Both the position numbers and the translations under genes were made by a program. This document shows positions 1 through 5,331 of a stretch of 5,351 nucleotides of DNA, one piece after another. The DNA is taken from positions 1-5,351 of the forward strand of contig CALGOO010000345.1 of assembly GCA_937960715.1 (NCBI GenBank), read 5' to 3'. Position 1 is the stretch's first letter; each line of letters starts with the position of its first letter. A model generated the notes under the pieces. It ran no database searches. It was not told the DNA's origin and saw nothing but the letters and a program-made list of their open reading frames with translations. The DNA comes from an uncultured Candidatus Competibacteraceae bacterium (lineage in GTDB: Bacteria > Pseudomonadota > Gammaproteobacteria > Competibacterales > Competibacteraceae).

Positions 1-42
1 GAAGATGCTTAATGACTTATCACAATTTTAATAATTATATTT

Positions 43-60
43 AAAACAATTAATTGTTTT
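43..60. repeat. 18-bp perfect AT-rich palindrome
   Basis: AAAACAATT followed directly by AATTGTTTT reads identically on both strands. It contains only two G or C bases, so it would form a weak RNA hairpin. A symmetric binding site for a dimeric regulator is more plausible than a terminator. The palindrome itself is certain; its function is not known. Confidence 0.6.
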
Positions 61-129
61 GTGCTATTGAAAGTTTTTAAGGATCAGTTTTTATCTTTTG
101 ATAAACGAAAGCAGGGTGCTTATTGATTA

Positions 130-149
130 CCCCGCAGCTTGCTACGGAG
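130..149. repeat. Degenerate GC-rich palindrome, REP-like
   Basis: The left arm CCCCGCAGC and the right arm GCTACGGAG around a TT centre pair at 7 of 9 positions; the two mismatches are both C opposite A. It is a GC-rich island in AT-rich DNA. From memory, palindromes of the form CCCCGCAGC-TT-GCTGCGGGG recur between genes in several proteobacterial genomes, and this would be a decayed copy of one. The pairing is seen directly; the family link is recollection and unverified. Confidence 0.4.
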
Positions 150-156
150 TCGTTTA

Positions 157-185
157 TTAAATTTTCCAATTAAATTTTCCAATTA
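157..185. repeat. 13-bp tandem duplication
   Basis: TTAAATTTTCCAA occurs twice in direct succession (157-169 and 170-182), followed by TTA, the start of a third unit. The second copy also forms the left arm of an imperfect hairpin with the following ATTGGAGAA (stem 175-183 with 187-195, one G-T pair, loop TAG). Replication slippage is the simplest origin. A role as paired binding sites is possible but unsupported. Confidence 0.6.
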
Positions 186-196
186 GATTGGAGAAG

Positions 197-271
197 ATGG
201 CGGATATTTTGTCGCCGCATTGGACCGAACCCCATATTCATGGGATAGCTATTTTTCCCAAGAGAATCTAG
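197..271 (+). CDS. Possible 24-codon leader ORF ahead of the phosphatase gene
   Basis: An ATG at 197 opens a frame of 24 codons ending in TAG at 269-271, 43 bases before the phosphatase start. A ribosome-binding-like GGAG at 190-193 lies 3 bases upstream, which is a tight spacing. The peptide begins MADILSPHW and ends AIFPKRI, with three histidines but no run of one amino acid as in classical amino-acid attenuators. Its stop codon falls in the loop of an inverted repeat (258-280), so ribosome position could affect leader folding. The peptide is not recognised. Chance is a real possibility at this length. Confidence 0.25.
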   Translation: MADILSPHWTEPHIHGIAIFPKRI

Positions 272-280
272 CATTCTTGG
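231..280 (+). promoter_or_regulatory. Three overlapping inverted repeats in the leader
   Basis: Three short stems can be drawn in the plus-strand RNA. CCCAT (231-235) pairs with ATGGG (240-244). TGGGA (241-245) pairs with TCCCA (256-260). CCAAG plus AAT (258-262, 265-267) pairs with ATT plus CTTGG (273-275, 276-280) with a two-base bulge and a CTAGC loop. The middle stem shares bases with both others, so it excludes them, while the outer two can coexist. That is the layout of an alternative-folding leader. No U-tract follows the last stem, so it is not an obvious terminator. The stems are short and could be coincidental. Confidence 0.3.
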
Positions 281-303
281 CATTATCCTTTCGATTCAAT
301 ACC

Positions 304-308
304 AGGGA
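304..308 (+). promoter_or_regulatory. Ribosome binding site of the phosphatase gene
   Basis: AGGGA lies 6 bases before the ATG at 315, which supports that codon as the true start. Confidence 0.7.
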
Positions 309-314
309 TCACTC

Positions 315-1259
315 ATGAAAATCGCGTTTACATCCTGCATGCATATCGAACAATTCCCCGAGCAACGGGTTTGGCAGCAAATTGCGACAGAAAAGCCCGA
401 TTATTTATTCCTGCTCGGCGATAATATCTATATGGATTTCTTCCCTAACCTGGGTGAACCAGAACACTGGGATGACAGCCGGTTTCAGGCCACCATGCTT
501 GCCAAGTACCAGAAGCAATGGGCCGAGCTGAACTTCAAGGCGCTGTATTCAAGCTTGCGTCAGCGGCAGAATGCGGATGGCGGCGTGTATGGAACCTGGG
601 ATGATCATGATTTCGCATGGAACAACGCCTGCGGCGTCGAGGTACCCGCGACCAAGCAGGCCATCGCCCGCCAGCTTTTCAATCAATTCCTGCAATGCAA
701 TCCCAACCCGGATCCTGATCAGCTTTACTACGCGATCCCGCTCAAGCACGCTGGGGAAATCATCGGCAAAGCCATTTTTCTGGACACGCGCTCTTATCGG
801 GACCTGCCGGGGAAAGACGGACGGCTTCTCGGCAATGCGCAGCTTCAGTTCCTGAAACAGGAACTCGACCATCCCTATCTACTCACCGTGCTGTGCGCCG
901 GCACGCCGATACGCGCGACGGGCAATGGCTGGCTGCGGTACGCCCAGGAGTATTCCCGGTTTTTGGAGATCATCGGTGATCGCAAAATCCTGTTCCTGTC
1001 CGGGGATATCCACGAAAACGCTTTCCTGCCGCCCAGCGGCGGCACGCAATTGTTCGAGATCATTGCCTCGGGAGCGGCGATTTATAAATACAAGCTGATA
1101 GGCAAGCGCCGGAACTACGGAATACTCGACTGGTCGGCGGAGGCCATCAGGGTAAAATTGGTGGATCGGCGCCAGATTCAATCCTATACGATCAAGCACG
1201 CGGATTTCCTGGATTATGAAGAGCATGACCCGCAACCGCTCGATTCCGGAAAATCCTGA
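315..1259 (+). CDS. PhoD-like metallophosphatase / phosphodiesterase family protein, without signal peptide
   Basis: The 314-residue protein carries the motif series of the PhoD-type (alkaline phosphatase D) metallophosphatase family: SCMH at 7-10 with the family's cysteine, LLGDNIY at 33-39, GTWDDHDFAWNN at 93-104, FLDTRSYR at 155-162 and LSGDIHENAF at 228-237. These supply the Asp, Asn and His residues that hold the catalytic metals, so it is probably active on phosphomonoesters or phosphodiesters. Bacillus PhoD itself is secreted through Tat, is considerably longer and has an extra N-terminal domain. This protein starts directly at the catalytic domain with MKIAFTSC, has no signal peptide and is probably cytoplasmic. 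A good ribosome binding site fixes the start. The barrel gene follows after 40 bases with no visible terminator, suggesting co-transcription. The substrate cannot be inferred. The family call is firm; its cellular role is not. Confidence 0.88.
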   Translation: MKIAFTSCMHIEQFPEQRVWQQIATEKPDYLFLLGDNIYMDFFPNLGEPEHWDDSRFQATMLAKYQKQWAELNFKALYSSLRQRQNADGGVYGTWDDHDFAWNNACGVEVPATKQAIARQLFNQFLQCNPNPDPDQLYYAIPLKHAGEIIGKAIFLDTRSYRDLPGKDGRLLGNAQLQFLKQELDHPYLLTVLCAGTPIRATGNGWLRYAQEYSRFLEIIGDRKILFLSGDIHENAFLPPSGGTQLFEIIASGAAIYKYKLIGKRRNYGILDWSAEAIRVKLVDRRQIQSYTIKHADFLDYEEHDPQPLDSGKS

Positions 1260-1299
1260 GCCGGGTCGCGGCGGGAACGAATGACCTTTAGCAACCGGG

Positions 1300-2574
1300 A
1301 TGAAAATGGCCATCATGCCTAGAATCGGAAGGATTGCGCGGACCATGATTATCCAATGGCTTGTGTTCACGAACGCCCTGGCCGACGACAATTCTGCCCG
1401 AGTGCTTCCCCAGGGCGTTTCGCTGGTGGATGCCACGTTTTACTCCTACTTCCCGATCGATAAGCGTTACGGACCGGGGGGAGACACGGAAGACCTGGCC
1501 GCGGATTTGAATGCGCATCTGGACAGCCGGGTATTTCCGGCGCTATCGGCGCTGGATGCGCTGGTAGGCGGCCAAGCCACGCTCGGCCAGTCGGTGGTGG
1601 ACGCCAATCTGCTTTATCGCCAGTCGGATGTGTATTTGGCGTATGGCCTGACCGATCAACTGGCGTTGGTCATGAAAATTCCCTATTTCCACATCAGGAA
1701 TGAGATTCAGGCCGGATTGGATGCATCACACGCCAATGTGGGAAAAAATCCCCTTTTTGGAACGCCCGCCGATGCCTATCGCAGCCCATTGATTCCCATC
1801 GCCGCCGGGGGGACGCCGTTGAGCGACGAGGATATTCAAGACCTCCTGGGTCCGGGACTTGATGTCAATCAGGATGGCGTCCCGGATATTCCCGGCTATG
1901 GCTACGAGCGATTTAAAACCTTTTCGGGCAGCGGAATTGGCGACATCGAACTGTATGGCAAATACCAGTTTTACGATCAGGACCCCTGGCGGCTGGCGGT
2001 GGCGAGCGGGTTGCGGCTGCCCACCGGCGCAGTGAGGGACATCGACAACCTCGCGGCGGTCGATTTCGGGGAAGGTCAGACCGATGTGATGTTCCGCATG
2101 CACGCGGATTATCTCGGGATGGAAAACCTGCCATTGAACGTGACTGTCCGTTACGATCTCCAGTTGCCGGACCGCCTGACCTTGCGCATTCCCGATGCGG
2201 TTGATCAGCCGATCACGCGCAACATCGAAGCCGTCGAGCGCGATCTTGGGGATCTGTTCGGCTTCGATGTGACCGGTCTTTACCAATTCACGCCAGAGTG
2301 GTCGGTCGCCCTGCGATACAGCTTCACCCGCAAATTTCAGGATGCTATCGACGGCCATCTTGGGTTTACCTATTCCGCGCTGGAACAGGAATCCGAGAGT
2401 GAAAATCAGCGCGTGGCGCTGACCGTGGGCTATTCGACCTTACAACTTTATAAAGATAAAGAGAAAACTGCCAAGATACCGTTCTACGCCAATCTGTCCT
2501 ACCGGCAACGCTTCGCCGGAGAGAACACCGTGGTTTCCCGGTACGTCGCATTGAGTCTTGGCGTTTTATTCTGA
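1300..2574 (+). CDS. Outer-membrane beta-barrel protein, transporter-like (phenol-degradation MetA-like type)
   Basis: The 424-residue protein begins with a basic stretch (K2, R8, R11, R14), a hydrophobic core at 16-24 and ALA before DD, consistent with signal-peptide cleavage after A28. The mature part shows alternating polar and hydrophobic strands typical of outer-membrane barrels, for example VYLAYGLTDQLALVMKIPYF (111-130), IGDIELYGKYQFY (213-225), WRLAVASGLRLPTG (230-243) and the last strand YVALSLGVLF, ending in the terminal Phe used by the Bam machinery. This resembles uncharacterised barrel 'transporters' related to the MetA protein of phenol degradation; that match is from pattern memory. 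DVNQDGVPD at 188-196 looks like a calcium-binding loop. In-frame ATGs at 1300, 1306, 1315 and 1345 compete. GGAAGGA (1327-1333) suits only 1345, but starting there removes the basic n-region, so 1300 or 1315 is preferred. It may be an outer-membrane channel; cargo unknown. Confidence 0.75.
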   Translation: MKMAIMPRIGRIARTMIIQWLVFTNALADDNSARVLPQGVSLVDATFYSYFPIDKRYGPGGDTEDLAADLNAHLDSRVFPALSALDALVGGQATLGQSVVDANLLYRQSDVYLAYGLTDQLALVMKIPYFHIRNEIQAGLDASHANVGKNPLFGTPADAYRSPLIPIAAGGTPLSDEDIQDLLGPGLDVNQDGVPDIPGYGYERFKTFSGSGIGDIELYGKYQFYDQDPWRLAVASGLRLPTGAVRDIDNLAAVDFGEGQTDVMFRMHADYLGMENLPLNVTVRYDLQLPDRLTLRIPDAVDQPITRNIEAVERDLGDLFGFDVTGLYQFTPEWSVALRYSFTRKFQDAIDGHLGFTYSALEQESESENQRVALTVGYSTLQLYKDKEKTAKIPFYANLSYRQRFAGENTVVSRYVALSLGVLF

Positions 2575-2620
2575 GGAGCACGGGTTGACGAAGGCGGCGA
2601 ACGGGCATTGCGATGCGAAT

Positions 2621-2625
2621 AGGAG
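2621..2625 (+). promoter_or_regulatory. Ribosome binding site deciding the response-regulator start
   Basis: AGGAG lies 5 bases before the ATG at 2631. The in-frame ATG at 2613 lies upstream of this site and has no comparable motif, so 2631 is chosen. The whole 56-base gap after the barrel gene has no terminator-like hairpin. TTGACG at 2585-2590 could be a -35 element, but the only -10 candidate, TGCGAT at 2609-2614, is weak. Confidence 0.65.
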
Positions 2626-2630
2626 CGGTC

Positions 2631-3347
2631 ATGATAGCAACTTCGGTGGATCAAGCTGTTCAGGTGGGGTTGGTCGAGGATCAGCCTGACGCCATGCGGC
2701 GCATGGCGGCCGCTGTGCGGTCGCAGCCGGACATGCACGCCCAGTTTCGCGCGGCTTCGGTCGCGGAAGCCAAGGAGGCTCTGGCGCAGTTCCGTCCAGA
2801 CGTGCTGCTGGTCGATCTGGGTTTGCCCGATGGTTCGGGCCTGGAAGTGATCGCCTTGGCCTCCCAGCAGTATCCGGCCTGTGAAATCATGGTGTTTTCC
2901 ATGTTTGGCGACGAAGCCCTGGTGCTCGCCAGCATCGAAGCCGGGGCCAGTGGCTACATTCTCAAGGATACGCCGGGCGTGACGCTCGAAGAAGCGATTC
3001 GCCAGATTCGTTCGGGCGGTTCGCCGATGAGTCCGATTATCGCTCGCCGCTTGCTGCAACGCTTGCGCAAGAGTCCGCCGGTTGGGGAGCCGCCGCGGGA
3101 CCAAGCGCCCGGCCAACTGGCGATCGCCGTCGAAGCGCCAACGCTTACCGAGCGGGAAACCGAGATTCTGGTACTGATCTCGCGCGGCTACACCTACGCG
3201 GAGGTGGCAGGGTTGCTCTCGGTGAGCATCCACACCATCCAGACCCATATCAAGCATCTGTATGGCAAACTCAGCGTGCATTCCCGCGCGGAAGCGGTTT
3301 TCGAGGCCAGCAAGATGGGGTTGTTGCGAGGCGTCCTGGACGAGTGA
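2631..3347 (+). CDS. Two-component response regulator, NarL/FixJ (LuxR) family
   Basis: The 238-residue protein (from the 2631 start) has a receiver domain at about 10-128 and a LuxR-type helix-turn-helix at about 171-232. The receiver is intact: acidic pair E16-D17, phosphoacceptor D62 in LLVDLGLPDGSG, S90 at the Thr/Ser switch position, Y109 and K112 in SGYILKD. The output domain starts with LTERETEILVLISRGYT (172-188); its recognition-helix region is VSIHTIQTHIKHLYGKL (198-214), followed by SRAEAV. A proline- and alanine-rich linker of roughly 25 residues (147-170) separates the domains. It should be phosphorylated by the kinase encoded 4 bases downstream and then bind promoter DNA as a dimer. 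Target promoters are unknown; the palindromes upstream of the phosphatase gene are candidates only by position. The family call is secure. Confidence 0.95.
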   Translation: MIATSVDQAVQVGLVEDQPDAMRRMAAAVRSQPDMHAQFRAASVAEAKEALAQFRPDVLLVDLGLPDGSGLEVIALASQQYPACEIMVFSMFGDEALVLASIEAGASGYILKDTPGVTLEEAIRQIRSGGSPMSPIIARRLLQRLRKSPPVGEPPRDQAPGQLAIAVEAPTLTERETEILVLISRGYTYAEVAGLLSVSIHTIQTHIKHLYGKLSVHSRAEAVFEASKMGLLRGVLDE

Positions 3348-3351
3348 CCCG

Positions 3352-5217
3352 ATGCCGCTGCTGCTGATCGTGCTTGTGCTCAGCCTGGCCGCCGCGCTGG
3401 ACGCCGGCGCCGCCACGGCGGGCTCGATTGTCACGCTGCGCGAGGCTTTGGTTACGGTGACGGTCGCCGGGCAACCGGCAGCCGCGCCAACCAGGGTCCG
3501 GTTGCCTTACCGCTGGGATTGGGTCTCCGGTCAACGCGATGGACAGGCGCTTTTTCAACTCCGGCTTGATCCCCTGATGGACGCCGGAGATGAACCCAGG
3601 GCCATTTATATCCCAAAAATTGGCAATCAATTCGCAGTGCGCATCAACGGCGCGCTCGTCACGTCTCCTTTGGATGCCCAAGGTTTGCACGTTGACTTCG
3701 CCAAGGCGCCTCGCTTTATCGCCATCCCGAAAGCGCTGTTGCGCGGCGACGATCTGCTGGAAATCACGATTCACGCGCAGGCGTTGCGCCGGGGTGGATT
3801 GTCCATCGTTTACTTTGGCGTTGAGAGCGACGTGGAACGTGAATTCAGCGCAGCCTACCGATGGCGAATCAACGGTTCGCTCATCGTGGTGTGCATCAGT
3901 TCGGTGGTGGGCTTGTTCGCGCTGTTGCTCTGGTCGCAGCAGCGCGATCCTTTGTTCATGATCTTCGGGGTGGCCGAACTGGTCTGGGCGTTCCGCGTCG
4001 GCGACGTGCTGATCGATAGACCGCCGCTCGGCTGGCCCGCCTGGGGCGTCGCCATGGCCTTCGCCTATGCGCTGTATGTCGGCCTGACGGCCCGGCTGAC
4101 CATGCAGGTGCTGGCGATCGAGCGGCGCTGGTTCCTTTTGGTTTGGCGGGCGTATGTGCTTGGCGCGGTGGGGGTTAGCCTGGCTGCCTTCAACCAGGGC
4201 TATCTGATCCTTTGGACCCTCTGGCTGGGATTAATGATCGCACTGGCCGTGCTTTGCGCCGGGGTGGCGCTCCAAGCCGCCTGGTGCAGCCACCGGTGCG
4301 AGCAGGTCATGGTAGCGTTGGCGCTGTGGGTGGGGGTGCTGGTGGGGATTCGCGACTGGGTTTACGTTTGGCTGACGCCAGACTCTTTTGGGGATTCCTC
4401 GTGGGTGCGCTACGTGTCCATTCTGTTCTGCCTGACGATGGGGTTCATCATTGCCGATCGCTACACGCGCGCCGTTCGCGAATTGCGCGCCCTGAACCAG
4501 ACCCTCGCCGAGCGGGTCGCTGAGCGCGAGCGTCAGCTTGCCGCTTCTTTCGAGCAAACCAGGGAGGTGTTACAACAAGCCGCTGCCCTTGCTGAGCGCC
4601 AACGCCTGATGCGCGACATGCACGACGGTTTGGGAAGCCGGTTGAGCGGGGCGCTCAACGTGCTGCGCAACGACCGGAGATCGCATACCGCCGCGATGGA
4701 ATACATCAGCGAGGCGCTCGAAGAGTTGAAACTTACCGTGGATTCCCTGCAAGACTATGGCGGGGACCTAGGCACAATTCTGGGGAACTTGCGCTATCGG
4801 TTGCAGGATCGCTTGCGGGTGGCTGGCGTTTCCCTCCTCTGGCGAGTGTCCGCGCTACCGCCATTCGAGAGGTTGACCCCGACCTGCGTGCGCAGCATCC
4901 AAAATCTGATGTTGGAAGTCATTACCAATGCGATACAGCATGGGGCTGCCACTGAGATTACGGTGACGGCGCGCTTCGACGCCGAAGCCAATCGCGCATG
5001 GATCGAGATTGAGGACAACGGGCGCGGGTTCGATCTCAATGCGACTCGGAGCGGTCACGGCCTGGCGCTGATCAAACAGCGCGCCCAAGAATTAGGCGGC
5101 GCGGCGATCATCGACGCCGACCCTGGAGGCGGCTGTCGTGTGCGGGCGTGGTTGCCGCATGAAATCCCGGAAGCGCCCAAGCACCCATCGCCGTTGACTG
5201 TGACTGACAGCGGATAG
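3352..5217 (+). CDS. 7TMR-DISM-type sensor histidine kinase (HisKA_3 class)
   Basis: The 621-residue protein has a signal-peptide-like N-terminus, MPLLLIVLVLSLAAALDAGA. A periplasmic beta-sandwich domain follows at about 25-172 (features LPYRWDW, AIYIPKIG, FAVRING, GGLSIVYFG), resembling the DISM extracellular jelly roll. Seven hydrophobic segments lie near 176-194, 200-214, 230-250, 262-280, 284-310, 319-341 and 352-369. Then come a coiled coil (375-420), the H-box RDMHDGLGSRL with H424, the N-box LEVITNAIQH with N526, DNGRGF (555-560) and SGHGLAL (567-573). All catalytic motifs are intact, so it should autophosphorylate H424 and pass phosphate to D62 of the adjacent regulator. The start at 3352 lies 4 bases after the regulator stop and lacks a strong ribosome site, implying translational coupling. 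The frame stays open back to an ATG at 3262 inside the regulator gene, but that would prepend 30 unlikely residues to the signal sequence. The ligand is unknown; the jelly-roll fold suggests a carbohydrate or other small molecule. Confidence 0.92.
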   Translation: MPLLLIVLVLSLAAALDAGAATAGSIVTLREALVTVTVAGQPAAAPTRVRLPYRWDWVSGQRDGQALFQLRLDPLMDAGDEPRAIYIPKIGNQFAVRINGALVTSPLDAQGLHVDFAKAPRFIAIPKALLRGDDLLEITIHAQALRRGGLSIVYFGVESDVEREFSAAYRWRINGSLIVVCISSVVGLFALLLWSQQRDPLFMIFGVAELVWAFRVGDVLIDRPPLGWPAWGVAMAFAYALYVGLTARLTMQVLAIERRWFLLVWRAYVLGAVGVSLAAFNQGYLILWTLWLGLMIALAVLCAGVALQAAWCSHRCEQVMVALALWVGVLVGIRDWVYVWLTPDSFGDSSWVRYVSILFCLTMGFIIADRYTRAVRELRALNQTLAERVAERERQLAASFEQTREVLQQAAALAERQRLMRDMHDGLGSRLSGALNVLRNDRRSHTAAMEYISEALEELKLTVDSLQDYGGDLGTILGNLRYRLQDRLRVAGVSLLWRVSALPPFERLTPTCVRSIQNLMLEVITNAIQHGAATEITVTARFDAEANRAWIEIEDNGRGFDLNATRSGHGLALIKQRAQELGGAAIIDADPGGGCRVRAWLPHEIPEAPKHPSPLTVTDSG

Positions 5218-5233
5218 CGTTCCCAAGGGAGCG
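5218..5233 (+). repeat. Short hairpin directly after the kinase stop codon
   Basis: CGTTCC pairs with GGAGCG around a CAAG loop (one G-T pair), beginning at the base after the TAG. No T-run follows, so it is not a typical intrinsic terminator. It may protect the 3' end of the message or be chance. Confidence 0.35.
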
Positions 5234-5270
5234 ATGGCTGAACGCATGAGGGAAGTGGCGACTTGGCGGC

Positions 5271-5296
5271 CAGACGCAAGGCGTTCCTTGCGTCTG
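5271..5296. repeat. 10-bp perfect inverted repeat downstream of the kinase gene
   Basis: CAGACGCAAG (5271-5280) and CTTGCGTCTG (5287-5296) are exact reverse complements around a GCGTTC loop. This is a stable hairpin in either strand's RNA. The bases after it, CAGGGCAATC, contain no T-tract, so a standard Rho-independent terminator is unlikely. A transcript-end stabiliser or a protein-binding site are alternatives. The pairing is certain; the function is open. Confidence 0.65.
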
Positions 5297-5331
5297 CAGG
5301 GCAATCGCGCTATGAGGAGGCGGGAGTCACG

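Larger units (their letters stand above)
1..314. other. AT-rich, repeat-containing intergenic region upstream of the phosphatase gene
   Basis: No large gene lies here. Positions 1-110 contain only 23 G or C bases, in sharp contrast with the GC-rich genes downstream, so this part may be a strong regulatory region or a junction with foreign DNA. It holds an 18-bp palindrome (43-60), a short inverted repeat TTTATC/GATAAA around a TTTT loop (90-105), a degenerate GC-rich palindrome (130-149), a 13-bp tandem duplication (157-185), a possible small leader ORF (197-271) and overlapping inverted repeats (231-280). All three plus-strand frames meet stop codons within the first 45 bases, so at most a few last codons of an upstream gene could be present. 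No convincing sigma-70 promoter stands out. The best spaced pair is TTGATA (98-103), 17 bases, then TATTGA (121-126), whose -10 element is poor. Confidence 0.6.

Noticed and set aside
278..293. Sigma-54-like TGGCA followed by TTTC before the phosphatase gene
   Set aside because: At the required 10-base spacing from the GG the sequence has TC instead of the conserved GC, and the site would leave an extremely short leader.
1260..1299. Search for a terminator or promoter between the phosphatase and barrel genes
   Set aside because: Only a trivial CCGG repeat is present, with no hairpin plus T-run and no -35/-10 pair; the genes are treated as co-transcribed.
1726..2358. 210-codon open frame on the minus strand inside the barrel gene
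   Set aside because: It is antisense to a protein with signal peptide, barrel strands and terminal Phe, has no recognisable motif, and no clear ribosome site was noted.
2613..2630. Earlier ATG for the response regulator
   Set aside because: The AGGAG ribosome site lies between this ATG and the one at 2631, so it can only serve the later start.
3262..3351. Upstream extension of the kinase gene into the regulator gene
   Set aside because: It would add 30 residues before a good signal sequence and overlap the regulator's conserved output domain by 86 bases; the ATG at 3352 right after the regulator stop is simpler.
2499..3434. 311-codon open frame on the minus strand across the regulator gene
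   Set aside because: It lies opposite a clearly identified response regulator, shows no recognisable domain and has low-complexity Ala/Ser and Arg/His-rich composition; long antisense frames are common in GC-rich genes.
5271..5296. Reading the 10-bp inverted repeat as an intrinsic terminator
   Set aside because: No run of T follows on the plus strand, and on the minus strand the stretch after the hairpin (GCCGCCAAGT) also lacks one.
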